A DNA stretch of 32,190 bases, taken from contig CAINDO010000255.1 in NCBI GenBank assembly GCA_903847385.1, positions 1-32,190 of the forward strand. The letters are read 5' to 3'. Below are positions 7,549 to 15,433 of this stretch, piece after piece (position 1 is the first letter of the stretch; each line of letters begins with the position of its first letter). This DNA comes from an uncultured Myxococcales bacterium. GTDB lineage: Bacteria > Myxococcota_A > Bradymonadia > UBA7976 > UBA1532. The notes under the pieces were generated by a model. That model did no database searches. It was not told where the DNA came from and saw nothing but the letters and a program-made list of their open reading frames with translations. Made by a program: the position numbers and the translations under genes.

Positions 7549-8705
7549 TACCCACGCGCGCCCGACTCGGTCTCCGGGGCGGGCTCGCCCTCGCCGCGCT
7601 GACCGCCTGCGAGCCGCTGTTCGCCGAGCCCGAAACGGGCGAGGTGCCACGGTTCCGCGAATCGGGCGCCGAGCCGCCCCCGCCCTACGTTTCCGGCACG
7701 CCCCTGCGCGTGATGGCCTGGAACATCAAGTACGGCGCGGCCCGCATCCCCTTCTGGTTCGACTGCTGGGGCGACCGCGTGCAGATGACCCGCGACGAGG
7801 TCGACGCCCACCTGGCTGATCTCACGGCGCTCATCCGCGAGGTGAACCCGGACGTGCTCCTCACCGAGGAGCTCGAGGTCAACTCGCGGCGGTCGGCTTA
7901 CGTGGACATGGTCGAGCGCATCCTCGCGGACACGGACCTGCAGTACGCGGCGTACTTCGGCACCTGGGACAGCCGCTACATCCCCTCCGAGGGGCTCGGG
8001 CGCATGAACCTGGGCAACGCGATCTTCTCGCGGTACCCCATCGTCGGCGCAGAGCACGTGCGCCAGGCGGACCGCACCGACCAGGACGCCGTAACCGCGG
8101 CGTTCTACATCCATCGCACCATCGGCCGCGCCGAACTGGCGCTCTCGGACACGCAGCACGCCGCCGTGTACGTCGTACACACCGAGGCCTACGACAACGA
8201 CGGCACCAAGCAGAAGCAGCTCGACCAGATCTTCGAGGCGGTCAGCGCCGAGACCCTGCCTTTCCTGCTGGGCGGCGACTTCAACGAGCTCCCGCCGAGC
8301 GCCGTGCACACCGAGCACTTCCTGGACGAGCGCGAGACCGCGCTGTGCTCCGAGGACTTCGCGCAGCCCCCGTACACGCCCGAGAAGATGGCGCCGTTCT
8401 TCGACGCCTTCGCGCCGGCCATCCCGCTCGAGCGCTTTGGGGCGACCGAGGACGAGCAGCGCCGCTTCTTCACGCACAGCGTCCTCGGTCCGGACGAGGT
8501 CAACGACCGAGGCGAGGCCGGCTTCTGGAACCGCACGCTCGACTACCTGTTCGCCGGGGCCGGCGCCGACTTCGCGCCCGACTCGGGGGACGTTCTCCAG
8601 GTCGCCGGGCAGAGCGTCGGCGGGCAACCGCCCGTGTTGGTGTCCGACCCCCTGCGGCTGAGCGACCACGCGCCCGTCTTCGGCCTGTGGCGGGTGAAGC
8701 CATGA
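7545..8705 (+). CDS. Endonuclease/exonuclease/phosphatase (EEP) family lipoprotein
   Basis: The protein has 386 residues. The GTG start at 7545 overlaps the preceding stop (GTGA). A short lipoprotein signal ends in the lipobox LTAC, with Cys22. The EEP (DNase I-like) fold shows its conserved metal and catalytic set: Asn60 in MAWNIKYG, Glu108/109 in LLTEEL, a central VVHTEAYD strand, Asp245 and Asn247 in GGDFNEL, and Asp374-His375 in LSDHAPVF near the C-terminus. All key residues are present, so it should be an active metal-dependent phosphodiesterase. The substrate could be DNA, RNA, a phosphoinositide or a sphingolipid. Its upstream partner carries the OB-like and lamin-tail domains that in ExeM/NucH proteins share one chain with an EEP nuclease, which favours nucleic acid. 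It would act outside the cytoplasm. Confidence 0.87.
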   Translation: MIPTRARLGLRGGLALAALTACEPLFAEPETGEVPRFRESGAEPPPPYVSGTPLRVMAWNIKYGAARIPFWFDCWGDRVQMTRDEVDAHLADLTALIREVNPDVLLTEELEVNSRRSAYVDMVERILADTDLQYAAYFGTWDSRYIPSEGLGRMNLGNAIFSRYPIVGAEHVRQADRTDQDAVTAAFYIHRTIGRAELALSDTQHAAVYVVHTEAYDNDGTKQKQLDQIFEAVSAETLPFLLGGDFNELPPSAVHTEHFLDERETALCSEDFAQPPYTPEKMAPFFDAFAPAIPLERFGATEDEQRRFFTHSVLGPDEVNDRGEAGFWNRTLDYLFAGAGADFAPDSGDVLQVAGQSVGGQPPVLVSDPLRLSDHAPVFGLWRVKP

Positions 8706-9571
8706 CCCGCACGACCAGCGCTGCGCTCGCGCTCCTCTGCGCCGCCGCCCCGGCCACCGCGCAGACGCTCGCGCCGCGGGACACCGCGCATGTCGGCCCC
8801 GCCGGGTCGGGCGGTGTCGGAATTTTCAACCCTCTGACCTACACCCCAACGGCGGGCGTCGAGCTCTCGACCTACCCGCTCGCCGCGCTGATCGCGCCGA
8901 ACGGGGCGATGCGCGCTCACCTGTGCACCGCCGAGGACGCGCCGCTGACGCTGTCCTGGGAGCTCGGCGCCAGCCTGCCGTCGGCGGCGTTCCTCTCGGG
9001 GCCGCCCTTGGGTCTGGCGGGTTACGTGACGCCTTCATGCAAGGTTCATGCGGCCGAGCCCGACCGCGCGCCGAACGATTGCCAGCGGCCCGGGGCGGTT
9101 TTTGCGCCGTCCTTGGGGCTGGCCGCCTCGTGGGGCCGCGACGACGTCCTGACCGCCAAGGTCGACTACACCTATGGGTTTCTGCTGAGCGGCGAGCGCG
9201 GCACGCCGCTGGACACCTGGGCGCCGCTGAACCTGCTCTTTGCGCCCGTCTTCGACACGTGGCGCGCGCACCTGGGCGTGCGCTACGACCACGCGCTGCT
9301 CCCGGGCTGGCGCGTGGCCGCCGAGGCGCACCTGTATCGGGTCGCGCGGGGGCCGGTTCCCGGCCGTGATCCGCACACGTTCGTCGCCCACCTGGGCACG
9401 GATCTGCGCACCACGACGCATACGCGCCTGACCTTCGGCGCGATGTACTGGAACAGCGACCAGCGGGCGGTCGAAGTGGAACCGGACGCCGACGGCTACA
9501 GCCGCTTCGTGCACGTGCGGTCGCACGACTTCGGGCCAACGCTCGACTTCCTCTGGCGCTGGGGCGACTAG
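8702..9571 (+). CDS. Predicted outer-membrane or periplasmic protein of unknown family
   Basis: The protein has 289 residues. The ATG at 8702 overlaps the stop of the EEP gene (ATGA), so it is translated in step with it. A Sec signal peptide with likely cleavage ATA/Q at about residue 21 is followed by alternating, aromatic-rich segments: LSWELGASL, AKVDYTYGFLLS, WRAHLGVRYDHAL, RLTFGAMYWNS, FGPTLDFLWRWGD. These look like amphipathic beta strands and suggest a small outer-membrane barrel. Two Cys (around the VTPSCKV and APNDCQ loop) could form a disulfide. I cannot name the family. It may provide a pore or anchoring partner for the two lipoprotein enzymes upstream. Its stop overlaps the convergent gene's stop by four bases. 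Confidence 0.72.
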   Translation: MTRTTSAALALLCAAAPATAQTLAPRDTAHVGPAGSGGVGIFNPLTYTPTAGVELSTYPLAALIAPNGAMRAHLCTAEDAPLTLSWELGASLPSAAFLSGPPLGLAGYVTPSCKVHAAEPDRAPNDCQRPGAVFAPSLGLAASWGRDDVLTAKVDYTYGFLLSGERGTPLDTWAPLNLLFAPVFDTWRAHLGVRYDHALLPGWRVAAEAHLYRVARGPVPGRDPHTFVAHLGTDLRTTTHTRLTFGAMYWNSDQRAVEVEPDADGYSRFVHVRSHDFGPTLDFLWRWGD

Positions 9572-11931
9572 CCCCGGCGTCGACGCCGCAGGACGAGGGG
9601 CAGGACACCCAGGAGCAGCCAAGGCGCAACCGGCGCGCGCGCGCTCTGGGTGCAGCCGCCACCACCGCCTCCGCCGCCGTTGCCGGCCGAGGTGCCGGCG
9701 TCCGGGCCGTCGCCGATGGCCCCGCTCGACGCGCCTGCGCCGGACTCGCCGCCCGTCGCGGTCGAGACACCACCGGTCCCACCGGCGCCGTCGCTGCCGC
9801 CCGATGCGTTGCTGCCCCCCTCGCCGGCGCCGCCGCCGACGGGCGCTTCGGGCTCGCGAATCTCCCAAGCCGCCGCGCACTGCGCCGTTCCGGCGGTGAG
9901 CACGCAGCTCTGCTGGGCCGGGCAGACGACCCCCTGACACGGATCAGGCACACAGGCGCCGTTGAAACACACCTCGGCGTTGCCGCAGGTCATGCCCTTG
10001 CAGGGGTCCTCGATGCAGGTGCCGTCCTGGCAGACCGGGTGGGCCGGGTCGCAACCGAGGGGCTCGCAGCCGGTGCCCTGGCAGATGCCGTCGAAGCAGG
10101 CCGTGGCCGCCGGGCACGTGACCTCGGCACAGCTGAAGATGCAGCCGCCGTCCCGGCAGAAGCTGTTGGGACCGCAGTCGATGCCGAAGCAAGGATCCGC
10201 CGCGCAGCCGCTCGGCGTGCAGCGCTCGTTCGCCGGGCAGCCCGTGTGCACGCAGTGGTCCGGCCCGCAGGCGCCGTTCGCGCAGGCCTCACCGGCCCCG
10301 CAGCTCACGCCGGCGCATGGGTCCACGCAGCCGGTGGCCGTGCACTGCTCCCCCGAGGGACAGCCGTCCACCGCGCACCAGGGCACGCAGGCGCCGTCGG
10401 CGCAGAAGGCGTCGCCGCCGCACTCGTTGTTGTTGCAGGGCGCCACACAGCGACCCTGGTAGCAGATGCCGGCGTCCGGACACGTCGCCTCGTCATCGAC
10501 GCGGCCATCGCAGTCGTCGTCGGCCCCGTTGCAGGTCTCGGGCGGCGGCGCGCCGCATGCTCCGCAGGCGTTGCGCACGTTCTCGTCGATGCGACCGTTG
10601 CAGTCGTTGTCGACGCGATCGCAGACCTCTTCGGCCGGCGTCACGTCCGGCAGGCAGCGCGTGCGGCCGAGCGAACAGGCCCAGTGCCCCGTCGCGCAGG
10701 CCGCGTTGAGGCCCGTGGCGCACTCGCCCGGCTGCACCGTGGACGAGCCGTCGGGCAGCAAATCCACGAGGCCGTCGCAGTCGTTGTCGACGCCGTCGCA
10801 GGTCTCGGGCTGCCCGTCCGGCGTGCAGATGACCCGGTCGCACGCGTCACCGGCGCCGTCGCTGTCCACGTCGTCCTGGTCCGAGTTGACGATCTTCGGG
10901 CAGTTGTCGCAGGCCTCGCCCACGCCGTCGCCGTCCTCGTCCGCCTGGTCCGGGTTGGGGACCGTGGGGCAGTTGTCCTCGGGGAGGCAGATTTCGTCGA
11001 GGTCCTCGTCCGAGCAAGGGCGGCCGTAACCCCACTGCACGGCGTAACACAGCGCCGGCGAGCTCTCGCCCACGTCCAGCGGGCCCACGTCGAAGCGCAG
11101 CGCCAGGGTGACGTCGAAGCCCTCGTCCGTGATCAGGTCGCCGTCGAGGTCGATGTTGCGGCCGTTGCTGTTGATGGTGTTGGGCAGCACGGTGCAGGTG
11201 CCGCCGACGGTCTCGATCCGGCCGCGCTGGTCGGAGAACTCGCCGATCTCCCAGGAGCTCAGGTACTGGTCCGCGCCGGCCAGGCCGTGAAGGCCGAGGA
11301 AGGTCGTCGGTTCTTCGGGATTGTCGCCCTCGTCGAACTCCCACAGGGTCTTCGGCGCGCCGACGGTCGTGCCGCCGTAGTCGTTGCCGAGGCCGCCGTT
11401 GAAGTAAAGGTCGCCGTCGATGTAGGGCGTGATGGACACCACGGGGAGCAGGTCCGCGCCTACGTTCGTGAACGTGTAGCACTGCTCCATCTGGGTGCAG
11501 TTCAGGTAGTAGTTGGCCTGGACGTCCAGGTCGCCGACCCGGAACGCCGCCTCGAGGTGGTCCCCGACCATCTGCGCTCGCACGGCGCCGTTGAGCGCGC
11601 CGGCCTCGAGCCACTCGCCCGTGGCGCCACGCGCCGACTCGGTGCAAAGGAACGCCTTCGACTCGAAGACCGTGTTGACGGAGCCCTGGTCCGGGGCGTC
11701 GAGCGCCGGGTCGTAGCCCTGCCGCCCGGAGATGTCGACGGCCGTGCCGAACGCACCGAAGGGATCGATGTCGACCTCGACGACGCCCAGTTCCGGGTCG
11801 CAATCGTCGTCGGCGGGCGTGGTGAAGCCGAACGAATCCTGCGCCCGCGCAATGCCGGGAAGACAGGCCGCTCCGGCCAGACCGAGGGTGGCGATCGCCA
11901 GTCCGAGACGTCCGAATTCAGTCCGCCGCAT
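9568..11931 (-). CDS. MYXO-CTERM-anchored Cys-rich calcium-binding surface protein
   Basis: The protein has 787 residues. The ATG at 11931 is preferred over an upstream frame extension because it begins a Sec signal peptide (cleavage ARA/Q at about 30) and has GGAG eight bases upstream. The N-terminal part of about 290 residues is an unrecognised, probably beta-rich domain. It is followed by thrombospondin type 3 calcium repeats (EDNCPTVPNPDQ, DNCPKIVNSDQ) and three MopE-like CDG-x-DNDCDG motifs. Then comes a long array of EGF-like Cys-rich units of about 25-40 residues (CxxGxCV patterns). A Gly/Ser-rich spacer leads to a C-terminal GC motif, a hydrophobic helix and an RRRRRG end. That tail matches the MYXO-CTERM signal, which in this phylum directs cleavage and surface attachment. 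It is probably an adhesin or matrix protein; no enzyme domain is seen. Confidence 0.85.
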   Translation of the reverse strand: MRRTEFGRLGLAIATLGLAGAACLPGIARAQDSFGFTTPADDDCDPELGVVEVDIDPFGAFGTAVDISGRQGYDPALDAPDQGSVNTVFESKAFLCTESARGATGEWLEAGALNGAVRAQMVGDHLEAAFRVGDLDVQANYYLNCTQMEQCYTFTNVGADLLPVVSITPYIDGDLYFNGGLGNDYGGTTVGAPKTLWEFDEGDNPEEPTTFLGLHGLAGADQYLSSWEIGEFSDQRGRIETVGGTCTVLPNTINSNGRNIDLDGDLITDEGFDVTLALRFDVGPLDVGESSPALCYAVQWGYGRPCSDEDLDEICLPEDNCPTVPNPDQADEDGDGVGEACDNCPKIVNSDQDDVDSDGAGDACDRVICTPDGQPETCDGVDNDCDGLVDLLPDGSSTVQPGECATGLNAACATGHWACSLGRTRCLPDVTPAEEVCDRVDNDCNGRIDENVRNACGACGAPPPETCNGADDDCDGRVDDEATCPDAGICYQGRCVAPCNNNECGGDAFCADGACVPWCAVDGCPSGEQCTATGCVDPCAGVSCGAGEACANGACGPDHCVHTGCPANERCTPSGCAADPCFGIDCGPNSFCRDGGCIFSCAEVTCPAATACFDGICQGTGCEPLGCDPAHPVCQDGTCIEDPCKGMTCGNAEVCFNGACVPDPCQGVVCPAQQSCVLTAGTAQCAAAWEIREPEAPVGGGAGEGGSNASGGSDGAGGTGGVSTATGGESGAGASSGAIGDGPDAGTSAGNGGGGGGGGCTQSARAPVAPWLLLGVLPLVLRRRRRG

Positions 11932-11936
11932 GCACG

Positions 11937-11968
11937 ACACTCCGGTCACAAAAAAGGCGCCGGAGTGT
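11937..11968 (-). promoter_or_regulatory. 9-bp perfect inverted repeat covering the Shine-Dalgarno of the MYXO-CTERM gene
   Basis: Read on the minus strand, ACACTCCGG and CCGGAGTGT flank a 14-base spacer that contains six T. The second arm includes the GGAG that serves the ATG at 11931. If the whole repeat is transcribed, the stem would hide the ribosome site. However, TACACT at 11969-11964 also looks like a -10 box, and use of it would place the start point downstream of the first arm. In that case the repeat would be a DNA operator. No good -35 was found. Confidence 0.5.
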
Positions 11969-12018
11969 AGCGCAATTGGCCCCGATTGCACGTGAGGGTT
12001 TTTGCCCCCCGCCCGCCC

Positions 12019-14064
12019 TCAGTAGCGGAGCAGACCCAACAGCCCGGCGAGGATGTCGTCCTCCTGGGGCAGGATCTCGCGCTCGAGGACCCGGGAGAAA
12101 CCGACGGGGATGTCCTTGGCGCCGATGCGCAGGATCGGCGCGTCGAGCCACTCGAACAGGCTCCCGGAGACGCGGGCGGCGATCTCGGCGCCGAAGCCCT
12201 GCGTGACGTGGTCCTCGTGGACGATGGCCAGCTTGCCCGTCTTCTTGACGGAGGCGGCCACGGTCTCGAAGTCCCAGGGCGTGATCGTGCGCAAATCGAT
12301 GACCTCGGCCTCGAAGCCCTCCTTGGCGGCTTTGTTGGCCGCGCGGAGGGCCCAGTGGACCGGCGTGCCCCAGGCGACGACCGTGGCGTCCTTGCCCGGC
12401 CGGCGGATGCGGGCCTTGCCGAAGGGCACGGCGTGCTCGGGACCCGGCCGCACCGACTGCGCGAAAGGCTGGTTGTAGAGGAACTTCGGCTCGAGGAAGA
12501 AGGTCATGCCACGGCTGCGGATGGCCGTGCGCAAGAGACCGGCCGCGTCGTCCGCGAAGGCGGGCACGACCACGCGGCAGCCCGGCAGGTGGGCCATGAT
12601 CGCCTCGACGTTCTGCGAGTGATACAGGCCGCCGCCGATGTAGCCGCCGCTGGAGAGGCGAATCACCACGTTGGGCGAGAACTGGCCGCGCGTGCGCCAG
12701 TACTCGTGCGTCATCTCGATGACCTGCTCCATGGCGGGCCACACGTAGTCGGCGAACTGCGCCGCCTCGATGACGACGCGGATGTCGTCCTTGAAGCGGC
12801 AGAGGCCGTTCGCGGTGCCGACGATGAAGTCCTCGGCAATGGGGGCATTGAACACGCGGCCGGCGCCGAAGGCCTGCTCCATGCCCTTGGTGACCAGGAA
12901 CACGCCGCCCTTCTCTTTGCTGGCGACGTCCTGCCCCCACAAGAACGAGTCGGGATTGCGGGTGAACTCGGCGTGGAGCGTCTCGGTGATGGCCTCGCGC
13001 AGCTTGATCTTGTCGCCCTCGGCCGGGAGGTCCTCGTGGCCGACCCAGGGCTCGGGGAGCACGAACGTGGCGACCTTCGAGCCGTCCGCCTCGGCGGCGG
13101 CCTCACCGGCGGCGGCGGCGGCTTCCAGCAGGCGCTTGTTCTCCGCTTCGATGGCGCCGAAGGTCTCGGCATCCACCAGCCCGCTCTCCAGCAGGCGGCG
13201 GCGCAGGGCGAGCAGCGGGTCGCGCGCGCGTGCCGCCTCGATCTCGGCGTCGTCCCGGTAAAGCTCGTGGCGGTCGGAGTTGCTGTGGGAGCCGATGCGC
13301 ACGCACTCGGCGTGGACCATGGCCGGCCCCTCGCCGCTCTTCACGTAGGCCACCGCGCGCTGCATGCCGCGCCAGCAATCGAAGAAGTCCGTGCCGTCGA
13401 CGTCGATGATCTCGAGGTACTTCAGGCCCCGGTAGTTGGCCGACACGCGCGTGTTGGCCGACTGCTGGTGCGTGGGCACCGAGATGCCGTAGCCGTTGTT
13501 CTGGATGACGAACACGACGGGCAGGCGCTCGCGGCTCGCGCCGTTGTAGGCCTCGTAGCAGTAGCCCTCGCTGGTGCTGGCCTCGCCCTGGCTCGAGAGC
13601 GCCACGGCGTCCGCGCCGTAGTATTTGGCGGCGCGCGCGACGCCGACCGCATGCAGGGTGTGATTGCCCGTGCACGAGGACACGTTCTGGATGCCGATCG
13701 ACGGCTTGGCGAAGTGATTGGACATGTGGCGACCGCCGCCGGCCACGTCCGCCTCCTTCGAGAGGCCGTTGAGGATGATCTCCTCGGGGGACATCCCCGC
13801 CGCGAGACAGGTCAGCATGTCCCGGTAGTACGGGAACAGGAAGTCCTGCTTCGGCCGGAACGAGAGGCCGAGCGCGAGCTGAATGCCGTCGTGGCCGGCG
13901 AAGGGGGCGTGGTAGCTCCAGCCCATCGCCTTCTTGATGTAGGTGCCGGCCTTGTCCTCGAGAAGACGGCCGAGGTGCGTGATGCGGTACCAGCTCTTGA
14001 CGGTGTCGAGCGGGATGCCATCGATCTCGAACCGGGCCTCTTCGACCAAACGCTCTGTCGCCAC
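12019..14064 (-). CDS. 2-oxoacid dehydrogenase E1, alpha and beta subunits fused
   Basis: The protein has 681 residues. The GTG start at 14064 has GAGGA eight bases upstream; the frame stays open to 14223, but that stretch contains the promoter. E1-alpha spans about 1-345, with the thiamine diphosphate region QGEASTSEGYCYEA and NNGYGISVP; its first motif has SQGE where many E1-alphas have GDG. E1-beta begins near residue 351 (KIKLREAI) and contains GQDV, FNAPIAED, the RLSSGGYIGGG loop, and the C-terminal VHEDHVTQGFGAEI segment. Together the halves should decarboxylate a 2-oxoacid and load the acyl group onto the lipoyl domain of E2. Sequence style suggests the branched-chain or pyruvate class. 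No E2 or E3 gene is nearby, so partners must be encoded elsewhere. Confidence 0.92.
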   Translation of the reverse strand: MATERLVEEARFEIDGIPLDTVKSWYRITHLGRLLEDKAGTYIKKAMGWSYHAPFAGHDGIQLALGLSFRPKQDFLFPYYRDMLTCLAAGMSPEEIILNGLSKEADVAGGGRHMSNHFAKPSIGIQNVSSCTGNHTLHAVGVARAAKYYGADAVALSSQGEASTSEGYCYEAYNGASRERLPVVFVIQNNGYGISVPTHQQSANTRVSANYRGLKYLEIIDVDGTDFFDCWRGMQRAVAYVKSGEGPAMVHAECVRIGSHSNSDRHELYRDDAEIEAARARDPLLALRRRLLESGLVDAETFGAIEAENKRLLEAAAAAGEAAAEADGSKVATFVLPEPWVGHEDLPAEGDKIKLREAITETLHAEFTRNPDSFLWGQDVASKEKGGVFLVTKGMEQAFGAGRVFNAPIAEDFIVGTANGLCRFKDDIRVVIEAAQFADYVWPAMEQVIEMTHEYWRTRGQFSPNVVIRLSSGGYIGGGLYHSQNVEAIMAHLPGCRVVVPAFADDAAGLLRTAIRSRGMTFFLEPKFLYNQPFAQSVRPGPEHAVPFGKARIRRPGKDATVVAWGTPVHWALRAANKAAKEGFEAEVIDLRTITPWDFETVAASVKKTGKLAIVHEDHVTQGFGAEIAARVSGSLFEWLDAPILRIGAKDIPVGFSRVLEREILPQEDDILAGLLGLLRY

Positions 14065-14162
14065 GGGAATCGTCCTCGAATCCTGGAGTGCGATGCGACC
14101 GGGGGCGCGGGCCTCGACGAGGCACACGGCCGGGCGCAGGAAATGTCGGGTGAAGCCGCGAC

Positions 14163-14190
14163 AATGTACGGCTGTGATGATGGTCGTCAA
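14163..14190 (-). promoter_or_regulatory. Putative sigma-70-type promoter of the fused E1 gene
   Basis: On the minus strand, TTGACG (14190-14185) and TACATT (14168-14163) are separated by 16 bases. They would start transcription near 14156 and leave a leader of about 90 bases before the GTG at 14064. The position supports the shorter start chosen for the E1 gene. The rest of the roughly 250-base divergent gap (14065-14313) shows no other clear element. Confidence 0.5.
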
Positions 14191-14313
14191 GCAACGTGCG
14201 TTGCGGGGGAAAAGCCCGAACATCCGTAAACGCAGCGAAGGATTGCGGTCACGGCCGCGGTTGGGGTAGAGACGCGCGATTCAACAGGCTCGCTGCCCGA
14301 AGAGGAAACCGCC

Positions 14314-15429
14314 ATGACACACCGCACGTCTCTCGCCCTCCGCCTGCTCTCGACCGCCTCCCTGGCGCTGGCGTTCGCCGCCTGCTCCGGCAAGGACGCC
14401 GGCCACACGGACAAGCCCGCCGCGCCCGTCTCCGGTGCGGCCTCGGCGGCGGCCTCCGCGGCGGCCAAGCCCGCCGGTGGCCCCCTGGACGAGCTGATCG
14501 AGAAGGCCGTCGCCTGCGTCGAGAAGGGTCGCGTCAACCGCGGCTGCGATGGGTTCGCCCAGCTCTCCCAGGCCGTGAACACGCAGCGCCGCGATCCGGC
14601 CATCGTGCAGAGCCTGCTGGCCGCCATGGAGAGCCCGGACGCCGGCCGCAAGGCCCTGGCGCTGACGCTGCTCGCCCGGCCGTTCCCGGAGGAGGGCGAC
14701 GCCGCCGTTCGCCTGCTCAAGCGCCTCGAGGCCGAGACGGACGCCAGCACGAAGGCGGACATCCTCGAGGCCCTGGCCACCCGCACGGCCCCGGGCGTGG
14801 ACGAGGCGGCCCTGAAGCTGCTCCAGAGCTCCGAGGAGCCCGGCATCCGCGCCGCCGCGGCCCGCCTGCTCGGCTCCAAGCCCCACGAGGCCATCGGCGA
14901 GCAGAGCAAGCCCGCGCTGCTCAAGTCGCTCCGCGAGGACCAGGCCCCGGCCGTGCGCCGCAACGCCGCCACCGCCCTGGGCAACCTGCAGTACGCGGAC
15001 GCCCTCCCCGACCTGATCAAGGCGCTGGACGACCAGCTCGTGGCGCCCTCGGCGACCTTCGCCCTGGCCCGCTTCGAGACGCCCGAGGCCTACGACGCCA
15101 TCTGGACCCGCATCGAGGCCTCGGCCAAGGACGACTCCAAGGTGTCGCTGCCCCTGCTCGCGTCGATCCGCCTGCTCGAGAAGCACCCGAAGCACGACGC
15201 CAAGAAGGCCCTCAAGACGCTGGAGAAGCTCCAGAAGGCGCTGCAGAAGCGGGCCGCCACCAACGACGGCACGGCCCAGGCCGCCCTGAAGCTCATCGAG
15301 CGCAACATCGATCGTCTCAACGGCAAGACGCCCGAGCCGATGGTGCCCGGCGCCGCCAGCGCCCCCGCCTCGGGCACCGCCGCCAAGGCGCCGGCCTCCG
15401 CCGCCAAGACGCCCCCCGCGCACAAGTAA
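14314..15429 (+). CDS. HEAT-repeat lipoprotein
   Basis: The protein has 371 residues, from ATG 14314 with AGAGGA about eight bases upstream. The signal sequence ends at a probable lipobox (FAAC, Cys about 24). An Ala/Pro/Lys-rich spacer is followed by paired helices at about 60-335 typical of HEAT or PBS-lyase-like repeats: RKALALTLLARPF, IRAAAARLLGSK, VRRNAATALGNLQYADALPDLIKAL. The C-terminal about 30 residues are an Ala/Pro/Lys tail. HEAT solenoids serve as protein-binding scaffolds; nothing indicates catalysis. The gene ends four bases before the start of the Omp85 gene, so the pair is almost certainly co-transcribed. An accessory role at the outer-membrane assembly protein is plausible but inferred only from position. 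Confidence 0.82.
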   Translation: MTHRTSLALRLLSTASLALAFAACSGKDAGHTDKPAAPVSGAASAAASAAAKPAGGPLDELIEKAVACVEKGRVNRGCDGFAQLSQAVNTQRRDPAIVQSLLAAMESPDAGRKALALTLLARPFPEEGDAAVRLLKRLEAETDASTKADILEALATRTAPGVDEAALKLLQSSEEPGIRAAAARLLGSKPHEAIGEQSKPALLKSLREDQAPAVRRNAATALGNLQYADALPDLIKALDDQLVAPSATFALARFETPEAYDAIWTRIEASAKDDSKVSLPLLASIRLLEKHPKHDAKKALKTLEKLQKALQKRAATNDGTAQAALKLIERNIDRLNGKTPEPMVPGAASAPASGTAAKAPASAAKTPPAHK

Positions 15430-15433
15430 ACGC

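Noticed and set aside
3760..7650. Antisense open frame of 1296 codons opposite the amidohydrolase lipoprotein gene
   Set aside because: It is Gly/Val/Ala/His/Arg-rich with no domain. It is a by-product of extreme third-position GC on the real strand.
10200..10960. Repeated Cys-codon clusters considered as a non-coding repeat array
   Set aside because: They are in-frame EGF-like and MopE-like repeats of the surface protein.
10039..11970. Plus-strand open frame of 643 codons opposite the MYXO-CTERM gene
   Set aside because: Its composition is low-complexity Ala/Val/Arg/Gly without motifs. The minus strand has clear domains and a signal peptide.
11986..14229. Plus-strand open frame of 747 codons opposite the fused E1 gene
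   Set aside because: It is a shadow of the E1 gene, which has all its enzyme motifs on the minus strand.
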